From Burkholderiaceae bacterium 26 (lineage in GTDB: Bacteria > Pseudomonadota > Gammaproteobacteria > Burkholderiales > Burkholderiaceae): DNA of 64,000 nucleotides. Made by a program: the position numbers and the translations under genes. This document shows, in pieces, positions 36,336 through 45,635 of this stretch. The notes under the pieces were generated by a model, which was given only the letters and a program-made list of their open reading frames with translations, searched no databases and was not told where the DNA came from. The stretch lies in NCBI GenBank assembly GCA_000955795.1, contig JYOB01000003.1, positions 248,001 to 312,000 of the forward strand. The letters are read 5' to 3'. The first letter of the stretch is position 1; every line of letters begins with the position of its first letter.

Positions 36336-36405
36336 AATCGGCGCAGGGGGAGCGGCCGGGAGGCAGGACGCTCTTCTTGCTCTTGCGAGATCTAGGAGAT
36401 CACTC

Positions 36406-37611
36406 ATGCAAATTAAGTTTGCCAAAGTTCTGCCGCTTGCGGCTGCCGTGGCACTCGTAGCAGCTTGCGGTAAGAACGAGGAAAAGCCCGCAGACCAAGC
36501 TGCTGCACCTGCAGCAACGTCGGCTCCGGCGGCGGCTGCCGGCGGCGAGACCGTTGTCAAGATCGGTCACGCGGCTCCGCTCACGGGCGGTATTGCTCAC
36601 CTTGGCAAAGACAACGAAAACGGTGCACGCCTGGCCGTTGAAGAAGCCAACAAGGAAGGCCTGACCATCGACGGCAAGAAGATCAAGCTGGAGCTGGTCG
36701 GTGAAGACGATGCAGGCGACCCGAAGACCGGTACCGCCGTGGCGCAGAAGCTGGTTGACGAGCACGTTGTTGCTGTCGTCGGCCACCTGAACTCGGGCGT
36801 GTCGATCCCGGCCTCGAAGATCTACAGCGATGCAGGCATCGTGCAGATCTCGCCGTCGTCGACGAACCCCGACTACACGAAGCAGGGCTTCAAGACGACC
36901 TACCGCGTGGTTGCAACCGACGCGCAACAAGGTCCGGCACTGGCGAACTACGCCGCCAAGACCCTGGGCGCCAAGACCGTGGCAATTGTTGACGATGCCA
37001 CCGCCTACGGTAAGGGCCTGGCCGACGAGTTCGAGAAGACCGCAAAGGCTGACGGCGTGAACGTCGTGGCGCGTGAGGCGACCAACGACAAGGCGACCGA
37101 CTTCAAGGCCATTCTGACCAAGATCAAGGGCAAGAAGCCGGACGTGATCATGTACGGCGGTATGGACGCCACCGGCGGCCCGTTCGCCAAGCAAGCCAAG
37201 GAACTGGGCATCACGGCCAAGATCGTTGGCGGCGACGGCGTGTGTACCGACAAGGTGGCCGAACTGGCTGGCGACGCAATCGACAACATCGTCTGCTCGG
37301 AAGCAGGCCTGGCGCTGTCGAAGATGGAGAAGGGCGCGGACTTCGACAAGAAGTACCAAGACCGTTTCCATACGCCGGTGCAGATCTACGCTCCGTTCAC
37401 GTATGACGCTGTCAACGTGATCATCGACGCGATGAAGCGTGCCAACTCGACCGATCCGGCCAAGATCCTGGCTGCCATGCCGGCAACCAACTACAACGGC
37501 GTGATCGGCAACATCTCGTTCGATGACAAGGGTGACCTGAAGCAAGGTTCCATCACCCTGTACAACTACAAGGACAAGAAGAAGACTGTTCTTGACGTTG
37601 TGAAGATGTAA
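36406..37611 (+). CDS. livK: branched-chain amino acid ABC transporter, substrate-binding lipoprotein
   Basis: 401 aa. Lipoprotein signal MQIKFAKVLPLAAAVALVAAC with lipobox ending at Cys21, then an Ala/Pro/Gln-rich linker and a periplasmic Leu/Ile/Val-binding fold (VKIGHAAPLTGGIAHLGKDN; VGHLNSGVSIPASKIYSDAG). Captures branched-chain amino acids in the periplasm for LivHMGF. Separated from livH by a terminator and 210 bases, which would let the binding protein be made in excess. Confidence 0.93.
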   Translation: MQIKFAKVLPLAAAVALVAACGKNEEKPADQAAAPAATSAPAAAAGGETVVKIGHAAPLTGGIAHLGKDNENGARLAVEEANKEGLTIDGKKIKLELVGEDDAGDPKTGTAVAQKLVDEHVVAVVGHLNSGVSIPASKIYSDAGIVQISPSSTNPDYTKQGFKTTYRVVATDAQQGPALANYAAKTLGAKTVAIVDDATAYGKGLADEFEKTAKADGVNVVAREATNDKATDFKAILTKIKGKKPDVIMYGGMDATGGPFAKQAKELGITAKIVGGDGVCTDKVAELAGDAIDNIVCSEAGLALSKMEKGADFDKKYQDRFHTPVQIYAPFTYDAVNVIIDAMKRANSTDPAKILAAMPATNYNGVIGNISFDDKGDLKQGSITLYNYKDKKKTVLDVVKM

Positions 37612-37630
37612 TCGAAGGGTTATCCGCCCT

Positions 37631-37668
37631 AAAAACGGCACCGCGACTACCCCTGCGGTGCCGTTTTT
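37631..37668 (+). terminator. terminator after livK
   Basis: AAAAACGGCACCGC, 10-base loop, GCGGTGCCGTTTTT. Near-perfect long stem 19 bases past the stop, between livK and livH. Confidence 0.92.
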
Positions 37669-37821
37669 CATAGCCTCGCCAATGAAACAAGGCCCTCACC
37701 ATGGGCGTGTCGGCAGGCCGCTTACCAGCAACCTCACCTTACCCATCCGATTGATCGCATACCTTGCGGGCACGTCATCCCGTCGCCTACAACAAAGCAA
37801 GGCATAGCAGGAGCTGTTCTC

Positions 37822-38757
37822 ATGGATATCTTTATCCAGCAGATCGTGAACGGTCTGGTGCTCGGCAGCATTTACGCGCTGATCGCACTTGGCTACACCA
37901 TGGTCTACGGTATTCTCGGCATCATCAACTTCGCCCACGGCGATGTTCTGATGGTCGGTGCAATGTCTGCCCTGACCGCCATCAATTTCCTCCAAAAATA
38001 CTTCCCCAATCTGCCTAACTGGCTCACGCTGGTGTTTGCGTTGCTGTTTGCAATGCCGGTCTGCGCCATCGTGGCCTACACCATCGAACGTGTCGCTTAC
38101 CGGCCGCTGCGCAATGCGCCGCGCCTGGCGCCGCTGATCACCGCCATCGGCGTGTCGATCGTGCTGCAGACACTCGCGATGATGATCTGGTCGCGCAACC
38201 CGCTGAGCTTCCCTGAGCTTTTGCCTTCGAGTCCGATCGACATCGGCTCGACCGGCGCGACCATCACTGGCAAGGAAATCGCGATCATCGCGGTGTCCAT
38301 CCTGATGATGATTGGTCTGATCCTGCTGGTGAACCGCACGAAGCTGGGGCGCGCCATGCGTGCGACGGCAGAGAACCAGCGTGTGGCGGGCTTGATGGGC
38401 GTTAACCCCAACTTCGTGATCTCGGCCACCTTCATGATCGGCGCTGCCATGGCTGCGGTCGCCGGCGTGATGATGGCGACCAACTACGGCAATGCTCACT
38501 TCTACATGGGCTTCATCCCCGGCCTGAAGGCATTTACCGCCGCAGTGCTGGGCGGCATCGGCAACCTGGCAGGCGCCATGGTTGGCGGCATGCTGCTGGG
38601 CTTGATCGAAGCACTGGGTGCCGGTTATATCGGTGATCTGACTGGCGGTGTGTTCGGTTCGAACTACCAGGATGTGTTCGCATTCATCGTGCTGATTGGC
38701 GTGCTGCTGTTCCGCCCGTCCGGCATCATGGGCGAACGCGTTGCGGACCGCGCATAA
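37822..38757 (+). CDS. livH: branched-chain amino acid ABC transporter permease LivH
   Basis: 311 aa membrane permease. Starts MDIFIQQIVNGLVLGSIYAL and has GYTMVYGILGIINFAHGDVL (LivH signature) and AAVLGGIGNLAGAMVGGMLL, the domain that meets the ATPase. About eight helices. GGAG lies ahead of the ATG. First gene of livHMGF. Confidence 0.96.
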   Translation: MDIFIQQIVNGLVLGSIYALIALGYTMVYGILGIINFAHGDVLMVGAMSALTAINFLQKYFPNLPNWLTLVFALLFAMPVCAIVAYTIERVAYRPLRNAPRLAPLITAIGVSIVLQTLAMMIWSRNPLSFPELLPSSPIDIGSTGATITGKEIAIIAVSILMMIGLILLVNRTKLGRAMRATAENQRVAGLMGVNPNFVISATFMIGAAMAAVAGVMMATNYGNAHFYMGFIPGLKAFTAAVLGGIGNLAGAMVGGMLLGLIEALGAGYIGDLTGGVFGSNYQDVFAFIVLIGVLLFRPSGIMGERVADRA

Positions 38758-38770
38758 GAAGGGGAGCGCC

Positions 38771-39898
38771 ATGACAGAAAATTTCAAAGCGCCGATGAAG
38801 ACGCGCGCCGCGCTGTACGGCTTCCTGATCCTTGCGATCTTCGCGCCGTTCATCGTAGGTGCCGCAGGTGGCAACTATTGGGTGCGCGTGCTGGACTTCG
38901 CGCTGCTGTACATCATGCTGGCCCTGGGCCTGAACATCGTGGTGGGCTTTGCCGGCCTGCTTGATCTGGGCTATATCGCGTTCTACGCGGTGGGCGCCTA
39001 CATGATGGCGTTGCTGGGTTCGCCGCACCTGTCCAACCAATTCGAGTGGATTCACAATCTGTTCCCCAACGGGCTGCACCTTGTTGTCTGGTGGGTGATT
39101 CCGCTGGGTGCCGGGTTGGCGGCGTTGTTCGGCATTCTGCTGGGCACGCCGGTGCTGAAGCTGCGCGGTGACTACCTCGCCATCGTGACGCTGGGCTTTG
39201 GTGAAATCATCCGGATTTTCATGAACAACCTCGACCGCCCGGTGAACATCACCAACGGTCCGAAGGGCATCAACCTGATCGAGCCGGTCAAGATCTTCGG
39301 GTTCGACTTCTCGAAGCGCCATGATTTCTTCGGCATCCGCTTCGACTCGGTCTACATGTACTACTACCTGTTCGTGTTCCTGGCCGCGATCATCATCATC
39401 GTGTGCCTGCGGCTGCAGAACTCGCGTATTGGTCGTGCATGGGTGGCGCTGCGTGAAGACGAAATCGCTGCCAAGGCGATGGGCATCAACACCCGCAACA
39501 TCAAGCTGCTGGCCTTTGCGATGGGTGCGTCGTTCGGTGGTGTGTCGGGTGCGATGTTCGCGTCGTTCCAGGGCTTTGTGTCGCCGGAATCGTTCGTGCT
39601 GTGGGAGTCGATCTACATCCTGGCGATCGTGGTGCTGGGCGGCATGGGCCATATCCCGGGCGTGATCCTGGGCGGCATTCTGCTGGTGGGCTTCCAGGAA
39701 CTGCTGCGCGCCCTGGCCGAGCCGATCCAGAACAAGCTGTTCGGCCACGTGATTGTGGAAGCGGAAGTGCTTCGTCAGTTGCTGTTCGGCCTGGCGATGG
39801 TGGGGGTGATGCTGTATCGCCCTGCGGGCCTGTGGCCCTCGCCGCGCAAGGAAGACCGTCCGCAAAAGCAGCGGGCTGGTGGACTGTCCCGTATCTGA
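38771..39898 (+). CDS. livM: branched-chain amino acid ABC transporter permease LivM
   Basis: 375 aa second permease. Motifs: LALGLNIVVGFAGLLDLGYI followed by AFYAVGAYMMALL, LKLRGDYLAIVTLGFGEIIR, and VVLGGMGHIPGVILGGILLV. A short basic tail (SPRKEDRPQKQRAGG) follows. GGGAGCG precedes ATG 38771. 13 bases after livH. Confidence 0.96.
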   Translation: MTENFKAPMKTRAALYGFLILAIFAPFIVGAAGGNYWVRVLDFALLYIMLALGLNIVVGFAGLLDLGYIAFYAVGAYMMALLGSPHLSNQFEWIHNLFPNGLHLVVWWVIPLGAGLAALFGILLGTPVLKLRGDYLAIVTLGFGEIIRIFMNNLDRPVNITNGPKGINLIEPVKIFGFDFSKRHDFFGIRFDSVYMYYYLFVFLAAIIIIVCLRLQNSRIGRAWVALREDEIAAKAMGINTRNIKLLAFAMGASFGGVSGAMFASFQGFVSPESFVLWESIYILAIVVLGGMGHIPGVILGGILLVGFQELLRALAEPIQNKLFGHVIVEAEVLRQLLFGLAMVGVMLYRPAGLWPSPRKEDRPQKQRAGGLSRI

Positions 39899-39911
39899 TG
39901 GAGGCACGCAC

Positions 39912-40688
39912 ATGAGCAATAACAACGTCCTCCTCTCGATCCGAGGAGTCCAGAAGCGTTTCGGCGGCCTGCAAGCGCTGTCCGACGTGAACCTGGAAAT
40001 TCGCGAAGGCGAAATCTACGGTTTGATCGGCCCGAACGGCGCCGGCAAGACCACGTTCTTCAACGTCATCACGGGCCTGTACACGCCTGACGCAGGCGAG
40101 TTCGTGCTGGCCGGCACGCCTTACCAGCCGACCGCCGTGCACGAAGTGGCCAAGGCTGGCATTGCGCGCACGTTCCAGAACATCCGCCTGTTCGGCGACA
40201 TGACCGCGGCAGAAAACGTCATGGTCGGCCGCCACGTGCGCACCAAGGCCGGCTTGATCGGCGCGGTGTTCCGCACCAAGGCTGCACGCGAGGAAGAGCA
40301 GTCGATCGAAGACTGGGCGCACGACCTGCTGGACTACGTCGGCATCGGCAAGTACGCCAACTACACGGCGCGCAACCTGTCGTACGGTCACCAGCGTCGT
40401 CTGGAAATCGCGCGCGCCCTGGCCACGCAGCCCAAGCTGCTGGCCCTGGACGAACCGGCCGCCGGCATGAACGCCACCGAAAAGGTGGAACTCCGCGGTC
40501 TGCTCGACAAGATCCGTTCCGACGGCAAGACCATCCTGCTCATCGAGCACGATGTGAAGCTGGTGATGGGCCTGTGCAACCGCCTGACCGTGCTGGATTA
40601 CGGCAAGGTGATCGCACAAGGCCTGCCGCATGAAGTGCAGAGCAACCCCGCCGTGATCGAGGCCTACCTCGGCGCGTCAGCGCACTGA
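39912..40688 (+). CDS. livG: branched-chain amino acid ABC transporter ATP-binding protein LivG
   Basis: 258 aa. Walker A GPNGAGKT, signature LSYGHQRRLEIARALA (LivG form of LSGGQ), Walker B LLALDEPAAGMN, switch His in LLIEHD. Hydrolyses ATP to power LivHM together with LivF. ATG 39912 after GGAGGCA. Confidence 0.97.
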   Translation: MSNNNVLLSIRGVQKRFGGLQALSDVNLEIREGEIYGLIGPNGAGKTTFFNVITGLYTPDAGEFVLAGTPYQPTAVHEVAKAGIARTFQNIRLFGDMTAAENVMVGRHVRTKAGLIGAVFRTKAAREEEQSIEDWAHDLLDYVGIGKYANYTARNLSYGHQRRLEIARALATQPKLLALDEPAAGMNATEKVELRGLLDKIRSDGKTILLIEHDVKLVMGLCNRLTVLDYGKVIAQGLPHEVQSNPAVIEAYLGASAH

Positions 40689-40704
40689 CGCAGAGGAACG
40701 GAAT

Positions 40705-41421
40705 ATGAAACCAGTAATGTTGAAGATCGACAGCCTGAAGGTCGCGTACGGCGGCATCCAGGCGGTCAAGGGCGTGGATCTGGAGATTCGCGAAGGTGAG
40801 CTGGTCACGCTGATCGGTGCCAACGGCGCCGGCAAGACGACCACCATGAAGGCCATCACCGGCCTGCAGGGTTGGGCCGGCGGTGACGTGCAGTATCTGG
40901 GCAAGTCCATCAAGGGCGTGCCGAGCTACAACCTGCTCAAGCAGGGCCTGGCGATGGTGCCGGAAGGCCGCGGCGTGTTCGCGCGCATGACCATCGTCGA
41001 GAACCTGCAGATGGGTGCCTTCACGCGCAACGATGAGGCCAACATCAAGGCCGACATCGACCGCATGTTCGGCATCTTCCCGCGTCTGAAGGAACGTGCA
41101 AACCAGCTGGCCGGCACAATGTCGGGCGGCGAGCAGCAGATGCTGGCCATGGCGCGTGCGCTGATGAGCCAACCGAAGCTGCTGCTGCTGGACGAGCCGT
41201 CGATGGGTCTCTCGCCGATCATGGTGGAGAAGATCTTCGAGGTTGTGCGCGACATCTCGGCGCAAGGCGTGACCGTGCTGCTCGTTGAGCAGAACGCGCG
41301 TCTGGCGCTGCAGGCAGCGCACCGCGGCTACGTGATGGACTCCGGTCTCATCACCATGAGCGGCGATGCCAAGCAGATGCTGGACGACCCGAAGGTGCGT
41401 GCCGCCTACCTGGGCGAGTAA
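40705..41421 (+). CDS. livF: branched-chain amino acid ABC transporter ATP-binding protein LivF
   Basis: 238 aa. Walker A GANGAGKT, signature MSGGEQQMLAMARALM, Walker B LLLLDEPSMGLSP, switch LLVEQN. EGRGVFARMTIVENLQMGAF is a LivF hallmark. Last gene of livHMGF, followed by a terminator. Confidence 0.97.
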   Translation: MKPVMLKIDSLKVAYGGIQAVKGVDLEIREGELVTLIGANGAGKTTTMKAITGLQGWAGGDVQYLGKSIKGVPSYNLLKQGLAMVPEGRGVFARMTIVENLQMGAFTRNDEANIKADIDRMFGIFPRLKERANQLAGTMSGGEQQMLAMARALMSQPKLLLLDEPSMGLSPIMVEKIFEVVRDISAQGVTVLLVEQNARLALQAAHRGYVMDSGLITMSGDAKQMLDDPKVRAAYLGE

Positions 41422-41441
41422 GTACCCTCAAGCACCACGAG

Positions 41442-41470
41442 AAAGCCCCGCGATTGCGGGGCTTTTTCTT
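41442..41470. terminator. terminator after livF
   Basis: AAAGCCCCGC, 4-base loop, GCGGGGCTTTTT. It lies between the convergent livF and acetyltransferase genes. Confidence 0.9.
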
Positions 41471-41486
41471 TGCCCGTGACCAACGT

Positions 41487-41963
41487 TTAGGCAAGCGCCG
41501 TCGTGTAGATGTTCGGCCGATGCAACTGCATGAACCCGACACCTGCTGGCACATCGGTAAAGCCATGCTTGCGATAAAGCCAGTCGGCGCCCGTTGTCAC
41601 AAGCACTGTGCGGCGCAGCGTCTGCAACTCAGGATGCTCGCGCAGGAAATCCATCAACGCGTGCGAGATGCCTTTTCCACGCCAATCCGGTAGCACGAAC
41701 ACATCGCACAGGTATGCGAATGTCGCACGATCGGTGATGACGCGCGCAAAACCCACAAGGTCATCATGCGAGCCATCGTCGTCTTGGCGATACGCGCCCA
41801 AGCACAGCGAATTTGCGATCGATCGGTCGAACACGTCGCGCGGCAGGCCGCGCGCCCAATACGTTTCCTGCGAGAGGAAGTTGTAGATGTCGTCCAGCGG
41901 GAGCCACGCGGAATCATCAGACAACACGATCCCCGTGGCCGGAACGTCTCGCGTCACGGCCAT
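41487..41963 (-). CDS. GNAT-family N-acetyltransferase
   Basis: 158 aa. Acetyl-CoA pyrophosphate loop in LPDWRGKGISHALMDFLREH; other strands in DDLVGFARVITDRATFAYLC and YRKHGFTDVPAG. A stand-alone acetyltransferase of unknown substrate. Separate from the aminotransferase upstream by about 80 bases, with both on the minus strand. Confidence 0.85.
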   Translation of the reverse strand: MAVTRDVPATGIVLSDDSAWLPLDDIYNFLSQETYWARGLPRDVFDRSIANSLCLGAYRQDDDGSHDDLVGFARVITDRATFAYLCDVFVLPDWRGKGISHALMDFLREHPELQTLRRTVLVTTGADWLYRKHGFTDVPAGVGFMQLHRPNIYTTALA

Positions 41964-42043
41964 GGCAAACCTCAGAGTGGGAGCAGCGATGGGGCGATGA
42001 AGGGCGACGCATTGCGCGCCGCCCCGGGGTCATGCAATGCGCT

Positions 42044-43231
42044 TCAGGCGTGTGCTTTCAGCAGCGTGCGCAGCATGCCGATCATCGTGTCGATCTCTTC
42101 GGTCGTCACGTTCAGCGCAGGCATGAAGCGCAGGATGTTCGGGCGCGGGGCATTCAGCAGCAGGCCGGTCGGGTTCATCTCGCGTGCGGCTTCTACCAGT
42201 TGGCCGCCAATGTCCTTGCCGAGCAGCAGCGCGCGCAGCAGGCCGTTACCGCGCTCGCCGGCCAGGCCGAACTCTTCGCTCAGCTTGAGCAGTTGCGTGC
42301 GCAGATAGGCGCCGCGTTCTTGCACGCCGTCCAGGAAGCCCGGGGCCAGGAGTTGCTCGATCACCGAGCAGCCGACGGCCGTCATCAGCGGGTTGCCGTT
42401 GTAAGTGCCGCCTTGGTCGCCGGCCTCGAAGCTGGCAACTTCATCCGTGCACAGCAGAGCCGAGAGCGGCACGCCGCCCCCGATGCCCTTGCCCAGCGTC
42501 ATGATGTCCGGCTCGATGTTCGAGAGCTGATAGGCGAAGAGCGTGCCGCAGCGGCCGCAACCGGCCTGCACTTCATCAACGATCAACAGGATCTTGTGCT
42601 TCTTGGTCAGCGCGCGCAGTTGCTGCATGAACTCGGGCGTGGCCGGCAGCACGCCGCCTTCGCCTTGCACCGGCTCAAGCATCACGCCGACAGTCTCGTC
42701 AGTGATGAGCGCTTCCACCGAGGCAATGTCGTTCAGGATGGCTTTCGGGAAGCCCGGCACCTGCGGTGCAAAGATAGTGTCCCAGCCGGCCTTGCCCGAT
42801 GCGCTCATGGTGGCGAGCGTGCGGCCGTGGAAGCTGTGGTCGAACGTGATGATCTGGAACGCGCCGTTCTTATGCTTCTTGCCCCACTTGCGGGCGAGCT
42901 TGATGGCGCCTTCGTTGGCTTCGGCGCCGCTGTTGGCGAAGAACACCTTGTCGAAACAGCTGTGCGCGGTCAACAGGCCGGCCAGCTTGGCCATCGGCTC
43001 GTTGTAGAACGCCGGGCTCGGGTTGATCAGCTTCTTGGCCTGCGCGTTCAGCGCTTCGATCATGCCGTCGTTGGAGTGCCCGAGGCAGTTGACTGCCCAG
43101 CCTTGCACGAAGTCCAGGTATCGCTTGCCGTTGTGGTCCGTCAGCCACGAGCCCTTGCCTTCGGTGAAGACGATCTCGGGCCGGTTGGTGATGTACATCA
43201 GGGACTGGACGGGGTAGTCAGCAAACGCCAT
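42044..43231 (-). CDS. argD: acetylornithine aminotransferase-family enzyme
   Basis: 395 aa class III PLP enzyme. [67 protein letters not shown] and [16 protein letters not shown] with the PLP lysine match ArgD (N-acetylornithine transaminase; some also act on succinyl-diaminopimelate). Length is normal. No other arg gene is adjacent, so the assignment rests on sequence only. Confidence 0.82.
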   Translation of the reverse strand: MAFADYPVQSLMYITNRPEIVFTEGKGSWLTDHNGKRYLDFVQGWAVNCLGHSNDGMIEALNAQAKKLINPSPAFYNEPMAKLAGLLTAHSCFDKVFFANSGAEANEGAIKLARKWGKKHKNGAFQIITFDHSFHGRTLATMSASGKAGWDTIFAPQVPGFPKAILNDIASVEALITDETVGVMLEPVQGEGGVLPATPEFMQQLRALTKKHKILLIVDEVQAGCGRCGTLFAYQLSNIEPDIMTLGKGIGGGVPLSALLCTDEVASFEAGDQGGTYNGNPLMTAVGCSVIEQLLAPGFLDGVQERGAYLRTQLLKLSEEFGLAGERGNGLLRALLLGKDIGGQLVEAAREMNPTGLLLNAPRPNILRFMPALNVTTEEIDTMIGMLRTLLKAHA

Positions 43232-43297
43232 GGCAAAGCTCCAGGAAAAGGCGGCAGGAAGATGAAAAACCGAAAAAACGCGAGTTGGAAAAAGACA

Positions 43298-43325
43298 AAG
43301 GCCACGGGGGTTGCCCCGTGGCCTT
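43298..43325 (-). terminator. terminator after the ferredoxin-reductase gene
   Basis: 12-bp perfect stem AAGGCCACGGGG/CCCCGTGGCCTT with a 4-base loop; on the minus strand it is followed by a T-rich stretch (TGTCTTTTTCC). It may also serve the promoter-side junction with the aminotransferase gene. Confidence 0.75.
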
Positions 43326-43502
43326 GTGATCGTCGAATCCTGTGAACCCGATATGCAATCAGCAGACAGCCGCGCGGCTTCCCGGAGGGAGCAACGTACG
43401 GCGGCGTCGGAGGTGCAGGGCTTGGTTCATAAGGCGCAAGAATAAGACGGATGCCAAGTCAAGTCAAAACGAAATTTTGACCTTCTTTGGATTTGTGCAA
43501 CG

Positions 43503-44552
43503 TCAGCCGGCCGGGTGGAGATCGGCCTCCGAGGTGAAGGAATCGGCGAAGAACGCATCGGGGTGCATCCCGCACTGGGCGGCGAAATCCGTGCGGGCCG
43601 AGTTGATCACCACCGGCGCGCCGCAGGCGTAGACCTCGTGGCCTGACAGGTCTGGGTGATCGGCCATCACAGCTTGGTGGACGAAGCCGGTGCGGCCTGT
43701 CCAGGCATCTTCGGGCAAGGCGTTGGAGACGACTGGCACGTAGGTGAAGTTCGGCAGCGTGCGCGCCCATTCTTCGGCCTTGGCGTGCATGTACAGGTCT
43801 TGCGGGCGGCGGCCGCCCCAGTACAGCGTCATCGGGCGCGTGCTGCCGATGAACTGTGCGTGCTCGATGATCGCCTTGATGGGCGCGAAACCGGTGCCCG
43901 AGGCCAGCAGGATGATCGGCTTATCGGATTCTTCACGCAGGAAGAAGCTGCCCAGCGGGCCCTCGAAGCGCAGGATATCGCGCTCCTTCATGGCCGGGGC
44001 GCCTTCCTTGGCGCCGAACACGTAGTCGGTAAATGCGCCGCCCGGCATGTGGCGGATGTGCAGCTCGATCGGGCCTTCGTCGTGCGGCGGGTTGGCGATC
44101 GAGTAGCTGCGGCGCTTGCCGTCGCGCAGGAGGAATTCCACGTACTGTCCGGCCAGAAATTGCATACGCTCGGTGGCAGGCAGTTGCAGCTTGACGATGG
44201 TGACGTCCGGCGCGGCCTTTTCCAGCGACGCGACGCGGCACGGAATCTTCTTGATGGGTACGTCGCCGGCGCCATGCACTTCGCGCACTTCAATCGTGAC
44301 GTCAGTGGCCGGCGTGGCGCAGCAGAACAGCGCACGGCCTTCGGTGGCTTCCTGGGCGGACAGCGCGTTGGGCGAATGGTTGCCCTGGACGATCGAGCCC
44401 TCGCGCACGTGGCCCTTGCACGAGCCGCACGCGCCGTTCTTGCAGCCGTATGGCAGGCCGATGCCCTGGCGCAGCGCCGCTGCAAGGATGGTCTCGCCGT
44501 CTTCGGCCTGGAATTGGCGGCCGCTGGGCAGCACGTTGATCTGGTAAGCCAT
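43503..44552 (-). CDS. ferredoxin-NAD(P)H reductase fusion, CDP-6-deoxy-delta-3,4-glucoseen reductase-like
   Basis: 349 aa. N-terminal plant-type [2Fe-2S] ferredoxin with CKNGACGSCKG and a further CC in ALFCCATPA, then an FAD-binding domain (RSYSIANPPHDEGPIELHIR) and an NAD-binding domain (IILLASGTGFAPIKAIIEHA, VYACGAPVVINSARTDF). The fold equals AscD/phenol-hydroxylase reductase types. No sugar-dideoxy genes are near, so the AscD name is probably only nominal; it may serve an oxygenase elsewhere. ATG 44552 sits just 15 bases from the divergent upstream ORF. Confidence 0.87.
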   Translation of the reverse strand: MAYQINVLPSGRQFQAEDGETILAAALRQGIGLPYGCKNGACGSCKGHVREGSIVQGNHSPNALSAQEATEGRALFCCATPATDVTIEVREVHGAGDVPIKKIPCRVASLEKAAPDVTIVKLQLPATERMQFLAGQYVEFLLRDGKRRSYSIANPPHDEGPIELHIRHMPGGAFTDYVFGAKEGAPAMKERDILRFEGPLGSFFLREESDKPIILLASGTGFAPIKAIIEHAQFIGSTRPMTLYWGGRRPQDLYMHAKAEEWARTLPNFTYVPVVSNALPEDAWTGRTGFVHQAVMADHPDLSGHEVYACGAPVVINSARTDFAAQCGMHPDAFFADSFTSEADLHPAG

Positions 44553-44605
44553 ACTACAATCCGAATATGTTGAAAAGAGTGTCTGGTTGCCCGTCTGGGC
44601 ATGCA

Positions 44606-45634
44606 ATGGTGGTCAATCCGGCAGCACGTCCGATGGTGAATCAGTCAGCAGCTCGGCCATCCACATCTCCTCTGCGCTTGGGCCTTCCCCGCGTGCTGAT
44701 CGTCGGCTGCGGCGATGTCGGACAACGCTGCCTGGCGATGCTCCGCACGCGTTTTCGCGTCTTTGCCGTCACCTCACGCCTTGAAGGTCGCGCTCCGTTG
44801 CGCGAAGCCGGCGCCGTGCCGATTGTCGCCAATCTGGACGATCCCGCGTCGCTGCGCCGCCTGCGAGGTTTAAGCCTCCGCGTGCTGCATCTGGCACCGC
44901 CGCCCGCTGTCGGCAACGATGATCCGCGTACCGCCGCGTTACTGCACGCGCTGACGCAGCCGGCCCCGGTTTCCCGAGCTACAAAACGTCGCATTTTACC
45001 CGAGCGGGCACGCAGGTCGGGTGGCCTCACCGGCCGCTTGAAAACTCGCCTCCAAGCGCGTGCGTTCGTGTATGCCAGCACCAGTGGCGTCTACGGCGAT
45101 GCGGGCGGTGCCTGGGTCGACGAATCCCGCACGGTAAAGCCAACCACGGCCCGTGCCCGGCGCCGCGTCGCCGCCGAGCGCCGGGTGCGCTGGTTTGGCG
45201 CGGGCGGCGGCTGGCGCACGTCGATTTTGCGCATTCCCGGCATCTATGCGGCGGACCGGCTGCCCGTCACGCGGCTCGAACGCGGCACGCCCGCCTTGCG
45301 CGCCGAGGACGATGTCTACACCAACCATATCCACGCCGACGACCTTGCGCGCGCCGTCATTGCCGCGCTGTTCCGGGGGAAGCCGCAGCGCGTTGTGCAT
45401 GCCAGCGATGCATCGGAGCTGCGCATGGGCGATTACTTTGACGCTGTGGCCGACGCGCGAGGCTTGCAGCGGCCGCCGCGCATTTCGCGGGCCGAGGCCG
45501 TCCAGCAGATCGAGCCGGCGCTGCTGTCGTTCATGAGCGAATCGCGCCGGCTGCGCAACACGCGGCTCGCGCGGGAGTTGCGTGTGGCGCTGCGCTACCC
45601 GACGGTGGCGGATTTCCTGAGCAGCGAAGCCTGA
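44606..45634 (+). CDS. NAD-dependent epimerase/dehydratase (SDR) family protein
   Basis: 342 aa from ATG 44606; starts at 44567 and 44633 are also open, and the first would overlap the ferredoxin-reductase promoter. Rossmann start RVLIVGCGDVGQRCLAMLRT; FVYASTSGVYGDAGGAWVDE resembles the active-site Tyr region of extended SDRs; YTNHIHADDLARAVIAALF follows. The middle (RRILPERARRSGGLTGRLKT) is unusually basic. Substrate unknown. One base separates it from the diguanylate cyclase. Confidence 0.75.
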   Translation: MVVNPAARPMVNQSAARPSTSPLRLGLPRVLIVGCGDVGQRCLAMLRTRFRVFAVTSRLEGRAPLREAGAVPIVANLDDPASLRRLRGLSLRVLHLAPPPAVGNDDPRTAALLHALTQPAPVSRATKRRILPERARRSGGLTGRLKTRLQARAFVYASTSGVYGDAGGAWVDESRTVKPTTARARRRVAAERRVRWFGAGGGWRTSILRIPGIYAADRLPVTRLERGTPALRAEDDVYTNHIHADDLARAVIAALFRGKPQRVVHASDASELRMGDYFDAVADARGLQRPPRISRAEAVQQIEPALLSFMSESRRLRNTRLARELRVALRYPTVADFLSSEA

Positions 45635-45635
45635 T

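Larger units (their letters stand above)
35953..36405. other. 450-bp intergenic region between ispH and livK
   Basis: Contains a nested dyad (35977-36025), a terminator (36036-36069), about 220 bases without recognisable genes, a sigma70-like promoter (36287-36314) and a palindrome (36321-36335). Confidence 0.6.
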